DNA of 64,000 nt from Roseiarcus fermentans. Lineage in GTDB: Bacteria; Pseudomonadota; Alphaproteobacteria; Rhizobiales; Beijerinckiaceae. Under the pieces are notes generated by a model. That model was not told the origin of the DNA, did not search any database, and saw only the letters and a list, made by a program, of their open reading frames with translations. The translations under genes and the position numbers were made by a program. The DNA is taken from NCBI RefSeq assembly GCF_003315135.1, contig NZ_QNRK01000042.1, positions 1 to 64,000 on the forward strand. Direction: 5' to 3'. How positions within the stretch are numbered: the first letter of the stretch is position 1; each line of letters opens with the position of its first letter. Positions 10,535-21,467 of this stretch are shown here, piece by piece.

Positions 10535-11638
10535 ATGCCCCCGTCGGCTTGCCATCGCTCACCGTTCGCCGCCTCGCGGCGGTTTCGGCGTCTCGCGCCG
10601 GCGCTCGCGCTCGTTTCGCTCGTCGCGACGGCTTCCGCGGCGGCGGAAGCGCCGCTCCGGGTGGCGGTCTATGACGTGCCGCCCTACGGCCACGCCGAGC
10701 CGGACGGGACGATCGACGGCGTCAGCGTCGATCTGTGGCGGCGCGCGGCGGAGGTCCTCGGCCGCGAGTACCGGCTCGTCCCGGTCGCGCAGATGACGGC
10801 GGTGCTCGACGGCGTCGCGCGCGGCGACTACGACGCCGCCATCGGCGCGATCACGATCACGCCCGAGCGCCTGGCGCGCGTCGACTTCAGCTATCCGGCG
10901 CACCGCTCCGGCGTCGCGGTCGCGGTGCGCAGGGACAGCGGCCTGACCGCCGCCTTCCGGACCTACGCCTCGGTGGTGGCGGAGCTCAGCCCGCTGATCG
11001 CGCTGACCTTAGCGCTGCTCGTGGCGATGGGCGTCGCGATGTGGCTCGCCGAGCGGCCGAAGCGGGCGCACGAATCGGCAGTGGCCAGCTTGCGCGACGG
11101 CGTCTACTGGGCGGTCGTCACCATGACGACGGTCGGCTACGGCGACAAGACGCCCAAGACCAGCAGCGGGCGCATCATCGCGGTGGTGTGGATGCTGGCG
11201 AGCGTCGCGCTGATCTCGCTGATCTCGACCGCCGTCGTCTCGAAGGTGACCGCCGACCGGGTCGCGAGCGCGCGCCCGCTGACCGAGGCCGATCTCGTCG
11301 GCAAGCGGCTCGCGGCGGTGGCGCGCTCGTCGGGCGCCGAGTTTCTGGACGAGCGGCGGCTCGCCTATCGGCCGTTCGACGACATCCCGTCCGAACTGGC
11401 GGCGCTGGCGCGCGGCGAGGTCGACGCGGTCGTCAACAGCGTCGGCGCGCTGCAATACGCGATTGCGACGCGGTTCAGCCGGACGGTCGAGCCGCCCCGT
11501 GGCGTGCTCGCGCCGGCCTACATGGCCTTCGCCCTGCCGCCCGGCAGCGCGCTGAAACGGCCGCTCGACGAGGCGCTGGCCGAAATCACCGCCACGCCCG
11601 AGTGGCGCCGGGTCGAGGCGAGCTATTTTGGGCCGTGA
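10535..11638 (+). CDS. GluR0-like ligand-gated K+ channel
   Basis: A 367-residue protein with a signal peptide (about 1-37), a periplasmic solute-binding lobe 1 (38-140), a membrane helix (about 150-171), a pore loop with the K+ selectivity filter TVGYGD at 199-204 (MTTVGYGDKTP), a second membrane helix (212-234), and then binding lobe 2 to the end. A binding protein split by an M1-P-M2 pore is the prokaryotic ionotropic glutamate receptor architecture (GluR0 of Synechocystis). It should gate K+ flow in response to an amino acid or similar ligand. Confidence 0.93.
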   Translation: MPPSACHRSPFAASRRFRRLAPALALVSLVATASAAAEAPLRVAVYDVPPYGHAEPDGTIDGVSVDLWRRAAEVLGREYRLVPVAQMTAVLDGVARGDYDAAIGAITITPERLARVDFSYPAHRSGVAVAVRRDSGLTAAFRTYASVVAELSPLIALTLALLVAMGVAMWLAERPKRAHESAVASLRDGVYWAVVTMTTVGYGDKTPKTSSGRIIAVVWMLASVALISLISTAVVSKVTADRVASARPLTEADLVGKRLAAVARSSGAEFLDERRLAYRPFDDIPSELAALARGEVDAVVNSVGALQYAIATRFSRTVEPPRGVLAPAYMAFALPPGSALKRPLDEALAEITATPEWRRVEASYFGP

Positions 11639-11767
11639 GGGGGCCGCCGTTTTGACGCTGCGCCCTATGGATAGAACCCCTCTCGATGTGAGCGAAGGAC
11701 GCTTGCACGACTGGAATCCCGCTGTCAGTCTGGGCATCGCGGGAAGCGCTTCGGGCGCGGGGCGGGG

Positions 11768-13615
11768 ATGGTCGATTTTTCGAAGCAAACGGAGATCAGG
11801 CGCTGGCTCGAGGCCATCGAGCCGGCCGAGCGGCGGCGTCAGGTCGCGATCGTCATTGCCGCGCGCGCGGCCCTCCGGGCCATCCCCTTCCTCCAAAGGG
11901 AGGTGACGAGCGGCCGCTCCCGCAAACGAACGCCGCCTGACATCGTTTTGCCGTGCTTGCGCGGGACGGCGTTGCCTTGGGTCGCCGGTAAATATCCGGC
12001 CCACGGTAACAAGCTTCGCACCGCCGCCGCCGCCGCCGCCGCGTCCGCGTCTTCCGCGTCTGCCGCCTCCGCCGCCTCCGCCGTCTCCGCCGCCGCCTCC
12101 GCCTCCGCCTCCGCCGCCGCCTCCGCCTCCGCCTCCGCCGCCACCTCCGCCTCCGCCTCTGCCTCCGCCTCCACCAGCTACGCCGTCGCCTACGCCTCCG
12201 CCGCCGCCGCCTCCGCCGCCGCCGCGGCCTTCGCCGCCGACGCCGCTCAGATTGATTCGGGCCGCGCCGCCGACGATCTCGCGGGAATGCCCCTTTGGCC
12301 GAACGGCCCCCCGCAGCGGGCGAGCAAAGCCTGGCGGACCTTGAAATCTGTTCTCCTCGACGCCAACGAAGGTTGGGACGTCTGGACCGACTGGTATGAG
12401 GCGCGGCTCGACGGCGACGCCGGTTCTCCGCCGAACGAAGCGCTCGAAATCGCCCGCGCGACGATTCCGGACGACATCTGGACACAGGGTCCGGCGGTGG
12501 TGAACGCCGAGATCAAGCGGCTGACGGAAAAGCATACCGAGGGCAATGACCGGCCCCCGATGAGCGCCAGCTTCAACGCAACGCCGTTGGGCAACGTCTT
12601 GATCGGAGGCGCGCCTGCGGCCGCGCCTCCTGGCGCCCCGACATCGCTCCCACACGTTCCTGCCCTCCGCCCCGCCTCCATCGAGCCGATCTTCGAATCC
12701 GGACGCCTGACCCTCGCCAGGACGGCCGTCGAAGCGACCCTGTCCGGGCAAACGATTCTTGCCTCCTTGGAGGCTCTTGCCCAGAGCCTCAGGCGCCTAG
12801 CGGAGGCTGCCGGCCAAGAGAGCAACATCGACAAACGCATCGCGAAGCGGCTCGACGAAATCTCGAAAGGGATACCAAGCAAGCGTCCCAGCCAGACACA
12901 GCTCTTCCGGCTTGGCCACGAATTCGATGAGCTCAAGGGCTATCTAAAGATCGTCGCGGAGTCGTGGCCGGAGCTCGTCGCGGCTCGATACGCTTCGGTG
13001 ACGCTGGCCTTCGAGCGCACGCTGCGCCGCTTTCCCAAGTGGGTCGATTTCACGCAAGAGCCGCCGATCGAAAAGGTGCTCCCGGCCGAAGCGCACGACA
13101 TCGCCAAGGCGGCTGAGACGCTCGCCGATGTCCTGCGGGAACCGGAGAGCCGGGATGTCGTCGACCAAGTCCTTCCCGATGCGATCGCCGACCTTTCCGA
13201 CGAACTCGCCGATGCGGCGACGCGCGCCGAAGGCCGCAATGAGCCAAGCGAGTTTGGCCGCGAGGCACTGGCGCGAGACATTCTGGAGAGCCTCAACAAC
13301 ACGTTGAAGCGCATCGCGGAAGGCGGACTGGCCGTTCTTGGAGGCGCGGGCAAGGCGGCAAAGGTCGCCGAGAAGAAGATTGGCTCTTACGCGAACGAAT
13401 TTGGCGAAGGGGCCGACGAGAGCCTGCGAAAGTCCTCTCGAAAGGCCGGCGACGAAGTCGGGCCGGCCTTGTTCAAACTGTTGAAGGTGACGCTTGCGGC
13501 AACCGTTGCGGGCGCCGGCGCCAAGGTCGGCGGACCGACGCTGGCGGCGTGGCTCACGGCGCATTACCCGCAGATGTATTCGTGGCTCGAGGCGATATTG
13601 CCTTTGCTCAAGTGA
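11768..13615 (+). CDS. Unknown 615-residue protein with Ala/Ser tract
   Basis: I do not recognise a named function. The N-terminal region (1-85) has SKQTEIRRWLEAIEPAERRR. Residues 86-160 are almost pure Ala/Ser. A conserved-looking block follows (MPLWPNG, WDVWTDWYEARLDG, EIARATIPDDIWTQGPAVVN), then a long helical region (300-560), and a hydrophobic C-terminus (about 570-615) that could insert in a membrane. From memory the WYE...GPAVVN block with an Ala-rich repeat recurs in uncharacterised Hyphomicrobiales proteins. It stands alone on the plus strand and faces the MNT/HEPN pair. Confidence 0.8.
   Translation: MVDFSKQTEIRRWLEAIEPAERRRQVAIVIAARAALRAIPFLQREVTSGRSRKRTPPDIVLPCLRGTALPWVAGKYPAHGNKLRTAAAAAAASASSASAASAASAVSAAASASASAAASASASAATSASASASASTSYAVAYASAAAASAAAAAFAADAAQIDSGRAADDLAGMPLWPNGPPQRASKAWRTLKSVLLDANEGWDVWTDWYEARLDGDAGSPPNEALEIARATIPDDIWTQGPAVVNAEIKRLTEKHTEGNDRPPMSASFNATPLGNVLIGGAPAAAPPGAPTSLPHVPALRPASIEPIFESGRLTLARTAVEATLSGQTILASLEALAQSLRRLAEAAGQESNIDKRIAKRLDEISKGIPSKRPSQTQLFRLGHEFDELKGYLKIVAESWPELVAARYASVTLAFERTLRRFPKWVDFTQEPPIEKVLPAEAHDIAKAAETLADVLREPESRDVVDQVLPDAIADLSDELADAATRAEGRNEPSEFGREALARDILESLNNTLKRIAEGGLAVLGGAGKAAKVAEKKIGSYANEFGEGADESLRKSSRKAGDEVGPALFKLLKVTLAATVAGAGAKVGGPTLAAWLTAHYPQMYSWLEAILPLLK
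12023..12247 (+). repeat. GCC/TCC triplet repeat encoding an Ala/Ser tract
   Basis: About 225 bases built from interspersed GCC and TCC codons, with runs of (GCCTCC)n. It is in frame throughout and adds about 75 Ala/Ser residues to the 615-residue protein. Such low-complexity DNA can change length by slippage. Confidence 0.9.
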
Positions 13616-13642
13616 GAGCCGATCAGAAACGTCCTTCTGCCG

Positions 13643-14032
13643 TCATGGCCCGGACAATGCACGCTCCACAGCTTCGACGAAACGGGTTGCACTCTCGATC
13701 GCTTCGGTCGCCTCCGACTTCCCCACCTCCTCATCCGCGCCCACGGTGTAGTCCGCAGCGACTTTCATGCGGTAGGCCCGCGCGAGAAACGCGGTCAGCC
13801 CGCGCTCCATGGCCGGGTCGTCTTTCACGAGCCGGGAGAACTCACTGCGCACACCGGAATGCGTCTTGGCCACCTTGTCGGTACGCGCCAGGATGAGCGC
13901 CTGAGCGGCGTGAAAGGCGGCGAGGTAAGCCGCGCGTCCGGCAGCCTGGTAATAGCCGATCTCCGCCACGGCCCGCGCTTCGCGAAGCGATTGCGCCGCC
14001 TTTTCGAGATAAGCGGCCGGCAAGGCGGTCAC
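13643..14032 (-). CDS. HEPN domain toxin of an MNT/HEPN pair
   Basis: A 129-residue all-helical HEPN domain: the motif AAGRAAYLAAFHAAQALIL and, further on, KTHSGVRSEFSRL are family hallmarks. HEPN proteins in such pairs are RNases or ribosome-inhibiting toxins. A GTG start at 14032 overlaps the MNT stop (GTGA, 14029-14032), so the pair is translationally coupled. This is the same arrangement as HI0073/HI0074 and MntA/HepT, in which the MNT protein can AMPylate and silence the HEPN partner. Confidence 0.88.
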   Translation of the reverse strand: MTALPAAYLEKAAQSLREARAVAEIGYYQAAGRAAYLAAFHAAQALILARTDKVAKTHSGVRSEFSRLVKDDPAMERGLTAFLARAYRMKVAADYTVGADEEVGKSEATEAIESATRFVEAVERALSGP

Positions 14033-14346
14033 AGATCGCGCCCCTCGCGGACGATTTCCCGCATGAGGGGGTTGCGCCCCGGATCGAGTCCGACGCGCAG
14101 CGGCAAAGCGTTGATAACGGCCCCGGTCTCGTAAAGGAGGTCCGTCTCGATCTCGGCCAGGCGGCCGCTCTCGGTCCAGAAACTCTCCGGATCCTTCAGA
14201 AAGACCGCGATATCGTAATCGGAATCCGGGCGCTCGTCGCCACGGGCGCGCGACCCGAACAGCACGACTCGTTCCAGCCGCGCGCCGTAGACCTTGTCGA
14301 GCGCGGCGCGAAAGCGGGCGAGGATCGGATCGGCGGAGGCGTCCAT
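14029..14346 (-). CDS. MNT-type nucleotidyltransferase antitoxin
   Basis: A 105-residue minimal nucleotidyltransferase with the catalytic signature VVLFGSRARGDERPDSDYDIAV: the GS motif and two metal-binding Asp residues, with the third acidic residue probably in the IETDLLYE stretch. It is the first gene of the MNT/HEPN operon. MNT antitoxins AMPylate or sequester HEPN toxins. Confidence 0.92.
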   Translation of the reverse strand: MDASADPILARFRAALDKVYGARLERVVLFGSRARGDERPDSDYDIAVFLKDPESFWTESGRLAEIETDLLYETGAVINALPLRVGLDPGRNPLMREIVREGRDL

Positions 14347-14378
14347 CCTTCCACACTATCACAGGGACGAAGCCTTCC

Positions 14379-15047
14379 CTACTCCCGCACGTATCTCAGC
14401 GCCGCCGCCGCCGCGAACGGCGCGGCTGCGACCGCGAACAGGGAAAACGCGCACAGCATCAGGAACGGCATCAGAAAGGGCGCCGCGCCGCCGCTGGCCG
14501 CCGAGGCCGCCGCGACGCCGAAGATCAGCACCGGGATCGTCAGCGGCAGCACCAGCACCGCCATCAAGAGGCCGCCGCGCCGGAGCGAGACCGTCAGCGC
14601 CGCGCCGATCGCGCCGATCATGGTCAGCGCCGGCGTGCCGGCGAAAAGCGTCGCGGCGACGAGGGTGAGCGGCTCGGGCGCCATGCCGAGCATCAGGCCG
14701 AACACCGGCGAGACGACGATCAGCGGCAGCGCGCTGGTCGTCCAGTGGGCGGCGCATTTGATCAGCGTCACCAGTTCCAGCGGCAGCGGGCCGTTGATCA
14801 TCACGTCGAGCGAGCCGTCGTCGTGGTCGGCCTGGAACAGCCGGTCGAGGCCCAGCAGGGTCGCGAGCAGCGCGGCGATCCACAGGATCGCCGGCCCGAG
14901 CTTCGCCAGCAGGGCGAGGTCGGGGCCGATGGCGAACGGCATGATCGCGACGAGGATGAGAAAAAACACCGCGCCGACCGACGCGCCGCCGCCGATCCGC
15001 CGGGCGATCCGCCATTCGCGGGCGAAGAGAGCCAGGACCGAGGTCAT
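14379..15047 (-). CDS. ccmB: Haem exporter permease CcmB
   Basis: A 222-residue, six-helix ABC permease. Recognisable CcmB features are LDRLFQADHDDGSLDVMI after the first two helices and the LPLTIPVLIFG segment. It works with CcmA and CcmC to release holo-CcmE. It begins 479 bases after ccmA ends, an unusually wide gap filled with repeats, and it is followed by the MNT/HEPN genes instead of ccmC. Confidence 0.96.
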   Translation of the reverse strand: MTSVLALFAREWRIARRIGGGASVGAVFFLILVAIMPFAIGPDLALLAKLGPAILWIAALLATLLGLDRLFQADHDDGSLDVMINGPLPLELVTLIKCAAHWTTSALPLIVVSPVFGLMLGMAPEPLTLVAATLFAGTPALTMIGAIGAALTVSLRRGGLLMAVLVLPLTIPVLIFGVAAASAASGGAAPFLMPFLMLCAFSLFAVAAAPFAAAAALRYVRE

Positions 15048-15525
15048 GGGGCCGGCGACCGGCTGATGCGCAATGCCGTCCCGCCTGGTCTTGCGCCAGT
15101 CGAACGAACGCCCTCCTCCCCTCTTGTGAGGGAGGGGGGGCGGGCCATGCCTAGCCGATTGGCGCGGAAGGGAACTTCCCAAGTTCGGCGCGACCCCCCA
15201 GTCTGTCTCGCCCCCACGAGGCTACTGCACGCACACATCTTGGGCCCCGCACGAAAACGGTCGGCGCCGTGCGCCTCCTCCCCCCTTGTGGGGGAGGAAC
15301 GAGGAGGGGGGTCACGCTGAACTCGAGGTTTTTGGCCTTTCCAGCCGCGAAACTGAGAGCTCCGTGAGACCCCCCACCCTGTCCCGCCCGCACAAGGGGG
15401 GCGGGGACGCTGTTGGTCGCTCGCAGATCGCGCCGGCAAGGAGATGTGTGCATGCCGTAGCCCCACAAGGGGTGCTAGGACGCTCACGATGCGCCCTCGT
15501 CGCTGCGCCCGCGCAATCGCCACCC
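15048..15525. other. Repeat mosaic between ccmA and ccmB
   Basis: These 478 bases hold no convincing gene. They contain G/C-run hairpins (for example stem 15276-15284/15290-15298) and related C-rich blocks in both orientations, including the inverted-repeat element annotated at 15220-15462. Normally ccmA and ccmB are adjacent or overlapping. Confidence 0.7.
15220..15462. repeat. MITE-like element with 21-bp inverted ends
   Basis: The 21-base left end (15220-15240) and the right end (15442-15462) are inverted copies with about two mismatches; the core GCACGCACACATCT pairs with AGATGTGTGCATGC. The interior has further palindromes and no open reading frame of note. A non-autonomous transposable or REP-derived element is the simplest reading; target duplications were not identified. 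Confidence 0.5.
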
Positions 15526-16146
15526 TCACGCGACGCCCCCCGCCGCGCCGATGCGCAACTCCCGCGCCCGCGCGAGCCCGAGGGGAGCGTGGGTGGCGGC
15601 GACGACGATGCCGCCGTCGTCCATGAAGCCTTGCATGATCGCCGCGAAGGCGTCTTGCGCAGCGGCGTCGAGGGCGGTGGTCGGCTCGTCGAGCAGCCAC
15701 AGCGGCCGCCGGGCGACGAGCAGCCGGGCGAGCGCAACGCGCCGCTTCTGGCCGGCGGAGAGCGCGCGCGCCGGAAAATCCATCACATGCGCGAGGCCGA
15801 CCCTCGCCAGCGCCGCTCCCGCAGCATCGCGACGCGCCTCTCCGCCGAGCGCGCCGGCCCAGAAGACGAGGTTTTCGCCCGCGGTCAGCGCCCCTTTCAG
15901 GGCGTCGGCGTGGCCGAGGTAATGCGCCTGCTCGCCCAAGGTCCGCTCGCCGTCGCCGCCGTCGAGGGCGAAGCCGCCGGACTGGAGCGGCAGGAAACCG
16001 CACAGCGCTCGGAGCAGGCTCGACTTGCCGGACCCGTTCGGCCCGGTCACGATCAGCGCCGATCCCGCCTCGGCCTCGAACCCGAGACGCGAAAACAGCC
16101 TCCGCCCGCCGCGCTCCATGGCCAGGTCCCACGCCCGCAAACGCAT
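15526..16146 (-). CDS. ccmA: Haem exporter ATP-binding protein CcmA
   Basis: A 206-residue ABC ATPase with all motifs: Walker A GPNGSGKSS, signature LSAGQKRRVALAR, Walker B PLWLLDEPTTALD and the switch His in ATHAPL. As CcmA it powers release of haem-loaded CcmE from CcmC. The start MRLRAWDLAM follows the usual family N-terminus. It is divergent from acnA, with 120 bases between them. Confidence 0.96.
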   Translation of the reverse strand: MRLRAWDLAMERGGRRLFSRLGFEAEAGSALIVTGPNGSGKSSLLRALCGFLPLQSGGFALDGGDGERTLGEQAHYLGHADALKGALTAGENLVFWAGALGGEARRDAAGAALARVGLAHVMDFPARALSAGQKRRVALARLLVARRPLWLLDEPTTALDAAAQDAFAAIMQGFMDDGGIVVAATHAPLGLARARELRIGAAGGVA

Positions 16147-16266
16147 TGATTCTCCATGAAAAGCGCCGCGCGACGCCGCCCCCTTCGACGAATAGTCCCT
16201 GTAGCGCGCATGCCTGAAGTTTTCTATAACCCGTGCTTCGTTCATCCCGCTTCTCGGAGCGCGCGC

Positions 16267-18978
<2,712 letters not shown>

Positions 18979-19123
18979 CCTGTGGCTGTGGCGACAGACC
19001 GGTAGGCCTTCCGCGGATCAGCCGGGATGGGACTTCCTGCCTCCTGGCGACGAGGCCTTGATCGCCCGGCCGACTTCGTGCCCTGATGGCGAAAGTCTCT
19101 CGCGTGCTGAAGGGGCGAGCGCC

Positions 19124-19612
19124 ATGGGTGTCCGGAGCCGTGCAGTCGTGTCGTCCGCCGCGCTGGTCCTCGTCGGCCTCGCGGCTCCGATCGCGCCCGC
19201 GTTCGCCGCGGCGGACCCGAGCGCAATCTGCGCGCCCGGCGACGACGATCGCGCCCGCCCGATCCCGCAATCCCTCGCAGCCAGGGCCCGCGCGGCGCTC
19301 GGCTTCGCCAGCGAAGCGCCCGACGACTATGTCGTGCGGTCGACGGTCTATCGCTGCATGGACGGCGTCGTCTGGGTCTGCACCCATGGCGCGAACCTGA
19401 GCTGCGCCAAGGCGGACACCGCGCCCGCGTCCGCCGGGGCCGAAGCCTGGTGCCGGGAGCATCCGGGCGCGGACGAGATTCCGGCCTACGCGACCGGGCA
19501 TGACACGGCCTACGCCTGGACCTGCGCCGGGACGAAGGCGGTCGCCGGCCGCGCCAGCCCGCTCGACCGGCGCGGTTTCTTCGCCGACCAGTGGAAGCCG
19601 ATCCGGGACTAG
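19124..19612 (+). CDS. Secreted Cys-containing hypothetical protein
   Basis: A 162-residue protein with a signal peptide (about 1-30, ending AFAAADP) and six cysteines in the mature part, including YRCMDGVVWVCTHGANLSCAK and a later WTCAG. The spacing suggests disulfides in the periplasm. Homologous-looking small periplasmic proteins exist in Hyphomicrobiales, but I know no function. The start at 19124 is chosen for the signal peptide. Confidence 0.75.
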   Translation: MGVRSRAVVSSAALVLVGLAAPIAPAFAAADPSAICAPGDDDRARPIPQSLAARARAALGFASEAPDDYVVRSTVYRCMDGVVWVCTHGANLSCAKADTAPASAGAEAWCREHPGADEIPAYATGHDTAYAWTCAGTKAVAGRASPLDRRGFFADQWKPIRD

Positions 19613-19712
19613 CGAACCCGAAGGGCGGCGACGCGGGGCGCGCCGGCCCTGGCGAAAATCGAGGCGGCCGGCGACAGCGAGGTCGGTCAGTTCGATCCAG
19701 CGGGAAAAGGCT

Positions 19713-20036
19713 TCACGCCTCCGCCTTCTCGACCGTCTGGATGACGTCGAAGCCCTCGAACTCGGGATGCCCGAGATAGAGCGGCTTGTTGTCGCCGGCG
19801 TTGCGGTGGGCGGCGCGAAAGGCCTCGGACTGGGTCCAGGCGGCGAAGGCGTCGCGGCTCTCCCACATCGTGTGCGACGAATAGAGCACGTGATCGTCGC
19901 GCTCGGGCCCGCGCAGCAGGTGGAAGGCGACGAAGCCGGGGACGTGATCGAGATGGCTGTCGCGCGACAGCCACACGGTTTCGAACGCAGCGCCTGCGTC
20001 CTTGAGCACCTTGAAGCGGTTCATGGCGATGAACAT
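19713..20036 (-). CDS. Antibiotic biosynthesis monooxygenase / HmoA-like protein
   Basis: A 107-residue ABM-fold (ferredoxin-like) protein: FIAMNRFKV, the helix with HLDHVPGF, the strand YSSHTMWESRDAFAAW, and SEAFRAAHRN. Asn (in MNRF), Trp (in MWES) and His (in AAHRN) match the catalytic triad of IsdG/HmoA haem-degrading monooxygenases. It may release iron from haem; other ABM proteins oxidise aromatic metabolites, so the substrate is inferred. Confidence 0.85.
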   Translation of the reverse strand: MFIAMNRFKVLKDAGAAFETVWLSRDSHLDHVPGFVAFHLLRGPERDDHVLYSSHTMWESRDAFAAWTQSEAFRAAHRNAGDNKPLYLGHPEFEGFDVIQTVEKAEA

Positions 20037-20154
20037 GGGCGTCCTTGTCGAAAGCCTGCAGTCAATGCGTCGATAGTCGGCGCCTGTGGCGATCGTCAAC
20101 CGTCGCCACCCCCGACGTCGCGCCGCTCGCAACGACCAGCGGGGTCCCGCGCCC

Positions 20155-20460
20155 CTATGTCGGCGCCGCGAACACGTCGCTCCATTCGGGATGCTTCTTC
20201 GACCAGGCGAGCACGAAGGGGCAGACCGGCGCGATCCTGAAACCCGACGCGCGGGCGTCGGCGACCATGCGCTCGACCAGCGCCTGCGCCGCGCCGGTCC
20301 CGCGCAGGCTCACCGGCGCCTCGGTGTGATCGGCGCTGATGAGACGGGCGCCGCGGCGGGTGAAGATCAATTCGGCCTCGCCGTCGCGGCCGTCGATCCG
20401 GGCCACGTAGCGGCCGCCGGCGCCCTGCTCCTCCTTCTCGATCCGAAGCGCGTCGCTCAT
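20155..20460 (-). CDS. YjdJ-type GNAT N-acetyltransferase
   Basis: A 101-residue minimal GNAT of the Gcn5-like YjdJ class. It has the conserved LISADHTEAPVSLRGTGAA, in which RGTGAA binds acetyl-CoA pyrophosphate, and IAPVCPFVLAWSKKHPEW near the end. Substrates of this class are not established. Confidence 0.9.
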   Translation of the reverse strand: MSDALRIEKEEQGAGGRYVARIDGRDGEAELIFTRRGARLISADHTEAPVSLRGTGAAQALVERMVADARASGFRIAPVCPFVLAWSKKHPEWSDVFAAPT

Positions 20461-20536
20461 CGTCGTCCTCTCCGCTCCCGCCCTCGCCCCCTCGAAGCGA
20501 CGCGCAATCCACGGATTGCGCCCGCAGCCTCGAAAC

Positions 20537-21346
20537 TCACGCCGGCGCCGCCTCGTTCCGCGCCGATCCGTCCGGGACCGCCGCTGCGACCTCGCCAAGG
20601 ACGCCGAGCGCGCTGTCGACGCCGGCCGGCGAGATCCGGATGAGGCCGGTGTAGGGGTGGCTGAGCTCCAGGATCAGAAAGATCGCGGTGGCGATCGAGA
20701 TCGCGCCCGCCAGAAGGGCGATGATCGTGATCGCGTTCGGCGTCGCCACCAGCCCGTTGCCGAGAAACAGCACCGTCGCCCAGCCGATCACGATCGTCAG
20801 CACATGCGGCGGAAACGGGCTCGCGAGCTGGCGCGCCATTCTCATCTGCGTGTCCTGGTATTTGCGCGCGAGATCCCAGGCCTTGGCGAGTTCGCGCCGC
20901 TGCCGGTCGGTCCTGGGCTCGAGGCTGTCGAAATAGCCGTCGAGGCCGGCGAAGATGGTTTTCGTCTCGGCGAAGGTGAACGGCCGCGGTCCCGCGCCGT
21001 CGCCGTCGAAGAAGCGGGCGCGCGAACGCGCGAGCGAGGCGCGCAGGCCCGCCCGGCCGCCGGCCCCCTCCGGTCCGTAGCGTTCGAGCGCGAGATCGAT
21101 GTCGGCCACGACCGGCCCGAGCGAATAGGCCTCCGACTGCTGCGTGGCGAACACGCCGAATGCGGTCCAGATCAGCAGGCCGAGGACGAGCGCGAGCAGC
21201 AGCGACACGAGCCCGACCATTCCCCCGACCGCGCCCTTCGACGCGTTGAGCATGTCGAGGGGCGCCTCCCACTCGATCAGCATGCCCACGACGCTGGCGC
21301 CGAAAGTGGTCAGTCCGATTGCGACGGAGCGGGTGAGCGAATGCAT
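20537..21346 (-). CDS. DUF4239-like membrane protein
   Basis: A 269-residue protein with two N-terminal helices (about 5-25 and 41-65), a soluble middle with FATQQSEAYSLGPVVADIDLALERYGPEG, and two C-terminal helices (about 178-220). That pattern matches DUF4239 (bestrophin-like domain) membrane proteins. It may be a channel-like protein, but its role is unknown. Confidence 0.75.
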   Translation of the reverse strand: MHSLTRSVAIGLTTFGASVVGMLIEWEAPLDMLNASKGAVGGMVGLVSLLLALVLGLLIWTAFGVFATQQSEAYSLGPVVADIDLALERYGPEGAGGRAGLRASLARSRARFFDGDGAGPRPFTFAETKTIFAGLDGYFDSLEPRTDRQRRELAKAWDLARKYQDTQMRMARQLASPFPPHVLTIVIGWATVLFLGNGLVATPNAITIIALLAGAISIATAIFLILELSHPYTGLIRISPAGVDSALGVLGEVAAAVPDGSARNEAAPA

Positions 21347-21467
21347 GGGCCTCGAGGGGGTGCGGGAAGAGCCGCGCCGGACATAGCACGATCGCGTCCG
21401 AAGCGCGCGGGCGCGGGAGCGAGCCGCGGACGATCCCCGCGCCCCGCTCCCGGCAAGCGGGTTTCGC

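Noticed and set aside
12023-12247. Glycine- or arginine-rich proteins in other frames of the GCC/TCC repeat
   Set aside because: Repeat DNA is open in several frames. Only the plus-strand frame with flanking domain-like sequence is credible.
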